A DNA stretch of 7,533 nt. Origin: Hyphomicrobiales bacterium (lineage in GTDB: Bacteria; Pseudomonadota; Alphaproteobacteria; Rhizobiales; GCA-2746425). This document shows positions 1-5,184 of this stretch, in pieces. Within the stretch, counting starts at the first letter, position 1. Each line of letters starts with the position of its first letter. Below the pieces are notes generated by a model, which was not told where the DNA came from, did no database searches, and saw only the letters and a list, made by a program, of their open reading frames with translations. The stretch is from positions 45,129-52,661 of the forward strand of contig NVXB01000017.1 of NCBI GenBank assembly GCA_002746425.1. The letters are read 5' to 3'. A program made the translations under genes and the position numbers.

Positions 1-243
1 GAAACCCAGCTGTCACAAGCCGCCGCCTATCTTGGCATCGGTTCGAGTTTTCAATCGTTTTATAATTATGTCGGCGAGCTGAATACGGCGCTTAACATTC
101 CGGCCAATCTGACCGCGCTTGGTGTAACCGATCTGGACCTTGACCGCGTCACCGCCATGGCTTTGGTAGACCCCAGCGTTGGCGGCAACCCGGTGGAAAT
201 GACGGCGGAGAACACAAAGCAATTGTTCAAAGATTGCTTATAA
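1..243 (+). CDS. Iron-containing alcohol dehydrogenase, C-terminal fragment (5' end outside window)
   Basis: Frame 1 is open from the first base to a TAA at 241-243 and gives the last 80 residues of a protein. The tail is mostly helical and ends in DPSVGGNPVEMTAEN, which matches the C-terminal signature of group III iron-dependent alcohol dehydrogenases (typically D-x-x-x-x-x-NP-x-x-x-T followed by a short helix). These are cytosolic NAD(P)-dependent enzymes that oxidise alcohols or reduce aldehydes using one Fe2+. The metal-binding residues lie upstream of the window, so neither activity nor substrate can be judged. Related enzymes with the same tail include maleylacetate reductases and lactaldehyde or glycerol dehydrogenases. 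The gene is not clearly linked to the next genes: roughly 100 bp and an opposing small ORF follow. Confidence 0.8.
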   Translation, partial: ETQLSQAAAYLGIGSSFQSFYNYVGELNTALNIPANLTALGVTDLDLDRVTAMALVDPSVGGNPVEMTAENTKQLFKDCL

Positions 244-248
244 TTTTT
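217..248 (+). terminator. Possible weak terminator at the alcohol dehydrogenase 3' end
   Basis: AAGCAAT (217-223) and ATTGCTT (233-239) form a 7-bp perfect stem with a 9-nt loop. The stem overlaps the last codons and is followed by ATAATTTTT (240-248). The stem has only three G-C pairs, so this would be a weak intrinsic terminator at best. Confidence 0.25.
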
Positions 249-343
249 CGGCCAGGTTTTTGAGGGCTGTTTGACTTTATTTGGTGCGGTGGGCGGGCGA
301 CGCTTGCCGCATCATTTGTTTGGTGATCCGGCGCATCAATTAA

Positions 344-517
344 TCAGTGCAGAGTTCTATAACTTGGAATAGCGAGCATATCCGACCCATCGTCGCGCTT
401 GACCAGACCCCAGCCCGATTCAACCGACATATAATATTGTTCACCCATAATTTCCGCGATCACTTTTTTCTGCGGTTGAAATCTCCGCAGCCAACGTTGC
501 ATCAACGGGCAAACCAT
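344..517 (-). CDS. Hypothetical small protein, 57 aa, divergent from XRE regulator
   Basis: An ATG at 517 (minus strand) opens a 57-codon frame ending in TGA at 344-346. A good ribosome-binding sequence, AAGGAA, lies 7 nt upstream of the ATG. The protein has a basic, aromatic N-terminal part (QRWLRRFQPQKKVIAEIM, residues 7-24) and a mixed second half containing YYMSVESGWGLVKRDDGSDM (residues 28-47). There is no signal peptide or membrane segment, and I do not recognise a family. It is divergently arranged with the XRE gene, and the shared gap contains inverted repeats, so co-regulation is plausible. An open frame on the plus strand overlaps it, but that one has no convincing ribosome-binding site. 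The gene call rests on the RBS, the start and the divergent layout only. If it is not real, 244-630 is a 387-bp gene-free stretch. Confidence 0.45.
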   Translation of the reverse strand: MVCPLMQRWLRRFQPQKKVIAEIMGEQYYMSVESGWGLVKRDDGSDMLAIPSYRTLH

Positions 518-548
518 AATCAAATTCCTTAAATCAAAAATCCCTTTA

Positions 549-573
549 TAGGATATTTCTTCAAAATATCCTA
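549..573. promoter_or_regulatory. 25-bp inverted repeat, candidate XRE operator
   Basis: TAGGATATTT (549-558) and AAATATCCTA (564-573) are a perfect 10-bp inverted repeat separated by 5 bp. It lies 58 bp before the XRE start and 32 bp before the divergent small ORF. The size and symmetry suit a dimeric HTH repressor. No T-run follows, so a terminator is unlikely. Its role as operator for the neighbouring XRE protein is inferred from position. Confidence 0.55.
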
Positions 574-582
574 ATTCGGGTT

Positions 583-601
583 ATTTCCTGTTTTAGGACA
601 T
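583..601. promoter_or_regulatory. Second, imperfect operator-like repeat
   Basis: ATTTCCT (583-589) and AGGACAT (595-601) are inverted repeats matching at 6 of 7 positions, again with a 5-bp spacer. The segment TTAGGACATTTCTTG (593-607) also directly repeats ATAGGATATTTCTTC (548-562) of the first site with few changes. Two related sites suggest cooperative binding by one regulator. Confidence 0.4.
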
Positions 602-630
602 TTCTTGCGCAGCAAACAAAAGGGCTGCGC

Positions 631-882
631 ATGGCAAAAACCATTCATTCTACGGATCACGTCAAACTACGGGAATTGCTGCGCTACGAGCGTAAAAGCC
701 GCGACCTCACCCAGCACGACATCGCCCAACGGTTGCAGGTGTATAAAAGCTATGTCACCAAATATGAGACAGGTGAACGGCGGATTGATGTCATCGAGTA
801 CCTTGCCATCGCTAAAGCCATCGGCTGCGATCCATACGAGTTGTTACGGCAATTGAATGGTATTTCCGCTGATAGTTCGTAA
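631..882 (+). CDS. XRE/Cro-C1 family HTH transcriptional regulator (83 aa)
   Basis: The 83-aa protein is essentially one HTH_3 domain (residues about 12-72). The helix-turn-helix runs from LTQHDIAQRL (26-35) through VYKSYVTKYETGERRID (37-53), followed by the usual EYLAIAKAIGCDPYELL helix pair. The YETGERRID stretch matches the conserved hinge after the recognition helix in this family. There is no extra sensor or peptidase domain, so it is probably a small dimeric DNA-binding protein that represses nearby promoters. AAAAGGG lies 7 nt before the ATG and supports this start. Two inverted repeats in the upstream gap are candidate autoregulatory sites. It is divergent from a 57-aa small ORF and convergent with the methyltransferase gene. 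It could be a stand-alone regulator, a remnant of a mobile element, or the antitoxin-like partner of the small ORF; the sequence does not decide. Confidence 0.88.
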   Translation: MAKTIHSTDHVKLRELLRYERKSRDLTQHDIAQRLQVYKSYVTKYETGERRIDVIEYLAIAKAIGCDPYELLRQLNGISADSS

Positions 883-900
883 CATATACGACCTATGCTT

Positions 901-1025
901 CCGTCATCCTCGGACTTGATCCGGGGACCCATTGGTATTGAAGTCAAAATAGGCAGTGCGTTCGGCTACCAAAGCACCCGCTAACAAAGTTGCATGGGTC
1001 CCCGGATCAAGTCCGAGGATGACGG
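901..1025. repeat. REPIN/BIME-like element: two 32-bp perfect inverted arms with a 61-bp spacer
   Basis: The 32 bases at 901-932 (starting CCGTCATCCTCGG) are the exact reverse complement of 994-1025 (ending GAGGATGACGG). Each arm is also a small imperfect palindrome, for example CCTCGGA-cttga-TCCGGGG at 908-926 with one G·U pair. The element is thus two REP-like hairpins in opposite orientation around 61 bp (933-993), the REPIN/BIME layout. The GTCATCC...TTGATCCGGGGACC core resembles a dispersed intergenic repeat I know from many alphaproteobacterial genomes. It fills the gap between two convergent genes and may act as a bidirectional transcription stop or mRNA 3' stabiliser. No transposase is encoded here. 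Confidence 0.85.
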
Positions 1026-1053
1026 TGGAGAATATGGGCCAGCCAATACTTCC

Positions 1054-1557
1054 TCACCCACGCAATTGAGCAAGAGCCTTTTCTTCAGCGCTTATTCTAA
1101 TAAACAGCACAGCGGCGTTGAGCACAGAGAAAGCCAGCGCAACAGTGGTTAGGCCAAGCACCATCGGCGCGACGAATATCTCCGCGACAACCAGCACATA
1201 ATTGGGGTGGCGGATAAAGGCAAATGGCCCAGCTTTTACCAATGGTTTGTCGAGCACGATGATGCGGGTGGTCCAGCGTGGGCCAAGGCTGGCGAGTATC
1301 CAGATACGGCCGACCTGAAGCACCGCAAACAGCGCAAGCCAAGGCAAGACAACGGTTTGGTTAAAACCTAAAATAATCAGGGCAAGAACCCAGAACGTGT
1401 GCAGCGCCACGATCAAAGGGTAATGCGATGCGCCGTATTCTTTGGCGCCTTGTAGCAGCAGCGCCTTGGTGTTTTTCTTGGCTAACGCCAGTTCTCCAAG
1501 CCTTTGGACAACGATGAAGGCGAGAAACAAAACGGCAGGCAGGGCAAAATCAGGCAT
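1054..1557 (-). CDS. Isoprenylcysteine carboxyl methyltransferase-family protein, probable polyketide O-methyltransferase
   Basis: This 167-aa integral membrane protein has hydrophobic segments at about residues 3-22, 46-64, 68-88 and 121-154. The C-terminal half carries the family hallmarks: LGPRWTTRIIVLDKPLVKAG (91-110), RHPNY (116-120), a membrane Glu at 126 and EE at 158-159. In this family the region forms the S-adenosylmethionine pocket. Bacteria lack the prenylated CaaX proteins that are the eukaryotic substrate. When such proteins sit beside a type III polyketide synthase (BpsB with BpsA in Bacillus, SrsB with SrsA in Streptomyces) they O-methylate alkylpyrones or alkylresorcinols. 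Here the ATG overlaps the synthase's last 8 bases, which implies one transcript and translational coupling. The assignment to polyketide methylation comes from context; the family call is firm. Confidence 0.87.
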   Translation of the reverse strand: MPDFALPAVLFLAFIVVQRLGELALAKKNTKALLLQGAKEYGASHYPLIVALHTFWVLALIILGFNQTVVLPWLALFAVLQVGRIWILASLGPRWTTRIIVLDKPLVKAGPFAFIRHPNYVLVVAEIFVAPMVLGLTTVALAFSVLNAAVLFIRISAEEKALAQLRG

Positions 1558-2617
1558 TTTGTGACCCTACATGTATCGGCATGAAGGATGAGGTGAAGCC
1601 GGGGCCCAAGGCACTCATCATCATCTGTCCGCTCTGGCCGCTTTCCAGCACGCGCTTGAGCACAAACATCACGGTTGGCGCAGACATATTGCCGTAATCA
1701 CGCAACACAGTGCGCTCCGCATCAAGGCTGTTGGGTTCTATTTCCATCGCGGTCTCAATGGCGTCAACCACCTTGGCACCGCCGGGGTGGCAGACGAAAC
1801 GCGCGATATCAGAACGCTTTAGCCCAGAGCGGGCCAGCGCTTTATCGGCGGCCTCGGCCAGATTTTCCTCAGCAAATTGGGGAATGGAGCGATCAAAAAT
1901 AACACCAAGGCCGGTTTCATCAACGTCCCAGCCCATAATGCTCAACGTGTCGGACCAAAGCTCTTCCTGCCCCTGCCCAAAAGATACAATTGGCTTACCG
2001 CTTTGCGGAAGTTCAGTGGACATGCAGACCGCCGCTGCGCCATCGCCAAATAGCACGGTGGCAATGATATCGGCCTTTTGCATGCGATCAGAGCGGAAGG
2101 AAACCGAGCAGGCCTCAAGCGCCACGATAAGAACTTTTGAGCCGGGCCGTGCATAGGCCATCGCCTGAGCGATAGACATGCCAGACACACCGCCGGCGCA
2201 ACCAAGGCCAAACACCGGTATGCGGTTAACATCAGTGCGAAAGCCCATCTCTTTCCAGGCCAGCGCTTCCAGCGTGGGCGTAGCGATGCCGGTGGATGAG
2301 ACGGTGACGATGGTATCCACATCGCTGGCACTCCAGCTCGCATCTTTCAGCGCGGCCCGGGCCACTTCAATGAACAGCGCTTTGGAGCCTTCAAGATAGG
2401 CGGCATTACGCTCTGGCCAGTTTTTCGGCTCGTAAAACCATTCCAGCGGCACCATGGAATAGCGGTGCTCAACACCAGAGGTTTGAAACGTTTTGGCCAA
2501 GCGCTCAAATTGAGAATAACGCGTCCCCAGTACCTTGCGCGCGACTTCTTCCACCGTCGGCTGCGGCAATAAATGTGGCGGCACCGCCGTTGCCAATCCG
2601 TTTAGATAAACCTGCAT
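1550..2617 (-). CDS. Type III polyketide synthase (chalcone/stilbene synthase-like), probable alkylpyrone or alkylresorcinol synthase
   Basis: A 355-aa protein, normal length for the family, with a thiolase fold. From the ATG at 2617 the catalytic triad is intact: Cys140 in VFGLGCAGGVSG, His277 in FVCHPGGAK and Asn310 in DYGNMSAPTVMFVL. The C-terminal GPGFTSSF motif is also present. Such cytosolic homodimers extend an acyl-CoA starter with malonyl-CoA and cyclise the chain to pyrones, resorcinols or phloroglucinols. Bacterial members often take long fatty-acyl starters and the products enter membranes. A start 21 bp further upstream (GTG at 2638) is possible, but GGGAG lies 5 nt before the ATG at 2617, so that start is preferred. 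The gene overlaps the downstream methyltransferase by 8 bp. The 153 bp upstream should hold the promoter, but I see no convincing -35/-10 pair. Starter and product cannot be read from the sequence. Confidence 0.92.
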   Translation of the reverse strand: MQVYLNGLATAVPPHLLPQPTVEEVARKVLGTRYSQFERLAKTFQTSGVEHRYSMVPLEWFYEPKNWPERNAAYLEGSKALFIEVARAALKDASWSASDVDTIVTVSSTGIATPTLEALAWKEMGFRTDVNRIPVFGLGCAGGVSGMSIAQAMAYARPGSKVLIVALEACSVSFRSDRMQKADIIATVLFGDGAAAVCMSTELPQSGKPIVSFGQGQEELWSDTLSIMGWDVDETGLGVIFDRSIPQFAEENLAEAADKALARSGLKRSDIARFVCHPGGAKVVDAIETAMEIEPNSLDAERTVLRDYGNMSAPTVMFVLKRVLESGQSGQMMMSALGPGFTSSFMPIHVGSQNA

Positions 2618-2770
2618 AAACGCTCCCATGCAAAACACTTACTGAAGATACGTGTGATCAACAGAGAAAGTTTCGAAGTTCTACAGGAATTAAGCGATTC
2701 TCGATACTGACATTAAACACAGGGGAGTTTCTGCCGCAGATTTGCTGTTGAAACCAAGAGGATTAGAACG

Positions 2771-3169
2771 CTATTCGCCCTCAACAATGCGAATTTGCAG
2801 ACCCCAAAACGAATAGTGACCTTCTAGAATATGAGCAAATTCAAGCGGGGTATAACGCCAACCCATTTCCACGCCATCAATTGAAAAATAGGAAGCATCG
2901 CCCTTTAAAGGGCAATGGGTGGCTGTATCTGTCTTGGTCAAATCGGCCAGAATATCTTCGCCTGGAATATAAAAGCGCGGCTCATAAGCGTGATGGCTCA
3001 TTTCTATCACCCGCAGCGCTTTGGTGGTGTCCGCAACAAGCAAATCGCCAACATACATTCGCACACGTTTTTCAACATTTTGGACCACCATAAAATGGTT
3101 TGGGTTGGCCGGACTGCGGATTGCGCCTTCAACTTCAGCAAAGGGTGTGTTGGTTGATTGGGTGTTCAT
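2771..3169 (-). CDS. DUF427 domain protein (132 aa)
   Basis: The protein matches the DUF427 family (Pfam PF04248): RVRMYVGDLLVADTTKALRV (about 35-54), FYIPGEDILADL (66-77), the signature THCPLKGDASYFS (84-96), and a C-terminal WRYTPLEFAHILEGHYSFWG segment. The fold is a small all-beta domain. Members are cytosolic and have no settled biochemical function, so none is assigned. There is no signal peptide or membrane segment. AAGG lies 8 nt upstream of the ATG. It is on the same strand as the polyketide synthase, but a gap of about 150 bp separates them, so it may be independently transcribed. It is divergent from the HAD hydrolase gene. Confidence 0.9.
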   Translation of the reverse strand: MNTQSTNTPFAEVEGAIRSPANPNHFMVVQNVEKRVRMYVGDLLVADTTKALRVIEMSHHAYEPRFYIPGEDILADLTKTDTATHCPLKGDASYFSIDGVEMGWRYTPLEFAHILEGHYSFWGLQIRIVEGE

Positions 3170-3380
3170 GGGGCGGGCCTTGTGAGTGTTGTTTTGAAAC
3201 CGGCAGATAAGAAGAAGTAAGCTGGGTTACAATGAAAGCCAGTGGTCACAAATTCGGCATCTACCGGGTTGATGAACAAAGACTAATCGACATTTAGTGT
3301 TTTTTTCTTACCGCGCCGCCTTAGATGTATTATTGAAAAGCACTCACTCGTCATTACCGACAGACCCTTTGAAGAATTTT

Positions 3381-4064
3381 ATGACACCAGCAAATGTTGA
3401 TCTTGTTATATTCGATTGTGATGGCGTTTTGATCGACAGCGAGTTGATAAGCGCCAAAATACTAATCGACGAATTGGCCAATTTGGGCGCTGTGGTGGAT
3501 TTTGAGTATTTCCGCGAGCAGTTTCTGGGCCGTAGTTTTCCAAAAGTTGCGCAGACGATACGGACGACTTTCGATATTGAATTGCCGGATGATTTTGAAA
3601 TCCGCTATCGGCAAAAACTACTGGCGGAATTTGATATCTCGCTACAACCGACCAACGGTATCAAAAATATTTTGAGCCAGCTTGGCGTAGCATCCTGCGT
3701 GGCAACAAGCAGCAGCCCCCAGCGTGTGGAACGCTCGCTCAGCCTCACGCAACTTGCTGATCATTTTGGCGAAAATGTCTTCACCGCATCGATGGTGCAG
3801 AACGGCAAACCGGCCCCGGATTTGTTTTTACTGGTGGCGAAAACCTTGGGCATCGCTCCGGATAAATGCCTCGTTATTGAGGATAGCCAGCCGGGCATTG
3901 AGGCAAGTTATGCCGCAGGCATGCAGGTGTTACATTACACCGGGGGTAGCCATTTGCGCGGTGATGTTGCTATGAACAAGGGCAATTCCACGGGTTTAAT
4001 TGCCTTTGATCATTGGTCAAAATTCTTTGAATTAGCCCCTCAGTTGAAAGCGGAAAAGACATAA
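3381..4064 (+). CDS. HAD-superfamily hydrolase, CbbY/beta-phosphoglucomutase-like (subfamily IA), sugar- or polyol-phosphate phosphatase candidate
   Basis: With the ATG at 3381 the protein has 227 aa, typical for the subfamily, and all four HAD motifs are present. Motif I is FDCDGVLIDSE (nucleophile Asp12, acid/base Asp14), motif II is ATSSS near residues 109-112, motif III is Lys143 in NGKPAPDLF, and motif IV is VIEDSQPGIEA (Glu167, Asp168 for Mg2+). Residues 16-85 form the small helical cap. The fold suits a Mg2+-dependent phosphatase or mutase acting on a small sugar phosphate. The frame stays open back to a GTG at 3297, but those 28 residues have no family counterpart and the domain begins right after the ATG, so the shorter start is preferred (weak RBS GAAGAA 4-9 nt upstream). 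Its stop overlaps the regulator's start in TAATG, placing it in the polyol locus. The substrate is unknown. Confidence 0.88.
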   Translation: MTPANVDLVIFDCDGVLIDSELISAKILIDELANLGAVVDFEYFREQFLGRSFPKVAQTIRTTFDIELPDDFEIRYRQKLLAEFDISLQPTNGIKNILSQLGVASCVATSSSPQRVERSLSLTQLADHFGENVFTASMVQNGKPAPDLFLLVAKTLGIAPDKCLVIEDSQPGIEASYAAGMQVLHYTGGSHLRGDVAMNKGNSTGLIAFDHWSKFFELAPQLKAEKT

Positions 4065-5020
4065 TGGCCAGCAAGGCAGACATAGAATCCGCACGCCTTG
4101 ATGATGCGGCAAGAGCAGGTTGGCTGTATTATGTTGCCGGCAACACGCAGGATGAAATTGCCCGCAAACTTGGCGTTTCGCGCCAGTCTGCACAGCGGAT
4201 GGTATCGCTGGCGATCAGCGAAAAACTCATCAAAGTGCGGCTCGACCACCCCATCGCCAATTGCATGGAATTGAGTGAACGGCTGAAGGAAAAATTTGGG
4301 CTGCTCTCCTGCGAAGTCATTCCGAGCGACCCGGCTGATCCAAATTCAATTGCTGGCATTGCCCAGACCGGCGCTGCCGAGATGGAGCGTCATCTCAAAT
4401 CCAATCATCCCAAAATCGTGGCGATTGGAACCGGGCGTGTGCTACGCGCCTGCGTGGCAGAACTTGCCCCCATGGATTGCCCGCAGCACCGCATCGTGTC
4501 CCTGCTGGGTAATATGATGTCGGATGGGTCAGCATCCGCCTACAACGTGGTGATTCGCATGGCCGAGCGGGTTAATGCCCGTCACTACCCCATGCCACTT
4601 CCCGTTTTTGCCCGCTCCGTTGATGAGCGTGAATTGCTGCATAACCAGGAACCTGTTCGCAATATTCTGGAACTTGCCCGCCAGGCCGATGTTACCTTTC
4701 TGGGTATCGGCAATCTGGGCGATAATGCGCCGCTGGCCATAGATGGCTTCGTTAGCCGCGATGAAATGCGCGCCTTGGTCAAAGCCGGTGCTGTCGGCGA
4801 GATAACCAGCTGGGCTTATGACCGCGATGGCAAGGTGACCGATGGGCTGACAAATGACCGCGTTGCCAGTGCGCCGCTATCACCTGGAAACACCAAACCG
4901 GTGTACGGAATTGCCGCTGGTGAGGCCAAAGTGCCCGCTATTTTGGGCGCTATGCGGGGGCAATTGGTGAACGGACTCATCACCAACGAAATAACGGCAG
5001 AGCTTTTGCTCAATTCGTGA
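4064..5020 (+). CDS. SorC-family sugar-binding transcriptional regulator
   Basis: The 318-aa protein has an N-terminal helix-turn-helix (about 20-58, core GNTQDEIARKLGVSRQSAQR) and a large C-terminal effector-binding domain of the SorC/DeoR sugar-isomerase-like fold (about 62-318). Visible family signatures are IGTGRVLRA (121-129), FLGIGNLGD (212-220), AGAVGEI (241-247) and the closing LVNGLITNEITAELLL. These regulators are usually tetramers that bind phosphorylated sugars or polyols and act as repressors or activators of uptake operons. The start ATG overlaps the HAD stop codon by one base, so the two are translationally coupled. It lies directly before a polyol ABC transporter, with a candidate operator in the gap, and is very probably its regulator. 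The inducer (sorbitol, mannitol or a phosphate derivative) is inferred from that neighbour. Confidence 0.92.
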   Translation: MASKADIESARLDDAARAGWLYYVAGNTQDEIARKLGVSRQSAQRMVSLAISEKLIKVRLDHPIANCMELSERLKEKFGLLSCEVIPSDPADPNSIAGIAQTGAAEMERHLKSNHPKIVAIGTGRVLRACVAELAPMDCPQHRIVSLLGNMMSDGSASAYNVVIRMAERVNARHYPMPLPVFARSVDERELLHNQEPVRNILELARQADVTFLGIGNLGDNAPLAIDGFVSRDEMRALVKAGAVGEITSWAYDRDGKVTDGLTNDRVASAPLSPGNTKPVYGIAAGEAKVPAILGAMRGQLVNGLITNEITAELLLNS

Positions 5021-5026
5021 GCAAAA
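5004..5026 (+). repeat. 8-bp perfect inverted repeat across the regulator stop codon
   Basis: TTTTGCTC (5004-5011) and GAGCAAAA (5019-5026) are perfect inverted repeats with a 7-nt spacer, and the TGA stop lies at 5018-5020. The RNA could form a hairpin, but no T-run follows, so it is a poor intrinsic terminator. It could be a 3' end structure or a distal protein site. Confidence 0.4.
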
Positions 5027-5065
5027 ATTCATACTTCTAACATATTGTTTTATATAGATTAATCA

Positions 5066-5083
5066 CACTTCTTGTTTGAAGTG
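5066..5083. promoter_or_regulatory. Inverted repeat upstream of the smoE-like promoter
   Basis: CACTTC (5066-5071) and GAAGTG (5078-5083) are perfect inverted repeats with a 6-bp spacer, about 25 bp before the TTGACA box. The position would suit an activator or a second upstream operator. The sequence differs from the near-palindrome at 5135-5157, so it may serve another protein. Short repeats of this size can occur by chance. Confidence 0.3.
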
Positions 5084-5107
5084 CACATTGATTCATCATG
5101 ATTCCGG

Positions 5108-5136
5108 TTGACAACAGGCCTTTCCGCGCTGAGTAT
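5108..5136 (+). promoter_or_regulatory. Candidate sigma70-type promoter of the polyol transporter genes
   Basis: A perfect TTGACA (5108-5113) is followed after 17 bp by GAGTAT (5131-5136), a weak -10 matching the consensus at three positions. Transcription would begin near 5142-5144, about 42 bp before the ATG of the binding-protein gene. A perfect -35 with a weak -10 is typical of regulated promoters. Confidence 0.5.
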
Positions 5137-5157
5137 TTGCCCTATCGATAGGCAAAT
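5135..5157. promoter_or_regulatory. 23-bp near-palindrome at the predicted transcription start, candidate SorC operator
   Basis: The perfect 10-bp palindrome CTATCGATAG (5142-5151) is flanked by ATTTGC (5135-5140) and GCAAAT (5152-5157). The whole is symmetrical except for one unpaired C at 5141. It overlaps the end of the -10 box and the expected start site, the classic position for a repressor site. The neighbouring SorC regulator is the likely ligand. As RNA, the same bases could form a hairpin 17 nt before the ribosome-binding site. Confidence 0.55.
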
Positions 5158-5184
5158 GCCCATTACCGGCCCTGGGAGGACCAT

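Noticed and set aside
347..532. 61-codon open frame on the plus strand opposite the small minus-strand ORF
   Set aside because: It lacks a convincing ribosome-binding site and has a protein-unlike composition (many His, Asn, Pro). The minus-strand frame has the better start signals.
605..856. 83-codon frame overlapping the XRE gene in another frame
   Set aside because: The overlapping frame at 631-882 encodes a clear HTH domain; this one gives a composition without any recognisable domain.
901..1025. CRISPR array or insertion-sequence ends
   Set aside because: There are only two copies in inverted orientation, with no series of direct repeats and spacers. The 61-bp interior cannot encode a transposase and no target-site duplication is evident.
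1710..2156. 148-codon plus-strand frame inside the polyketide synthase gene
   Set aside because: It lies opposite conserved catalytic regions of the synthase and its Ser/Arg/Pro-rich translation is typical of an antisense shadow.
3269..3297. Promoter for the HAD gene (TTGATG with ATTTAG or CATTTA)
   Set aside because: The -10 candidates match the consensus poorly at any sensible spacing, so there is not enough support to list it.
3297..3380. N-terminal extension of the HAD hydrolase from a GTG start
   Set aside because: The extra 28 residues do not fit the family, whose domain begins a few residues before motif I, and the GTG is preceded by no clear ribosome-binding site.
5004..5026. Rho-independent terminator of the regulator gene
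   Set aside because: The stem is perfect but is followed by ATTCATACT rather than a T-run.
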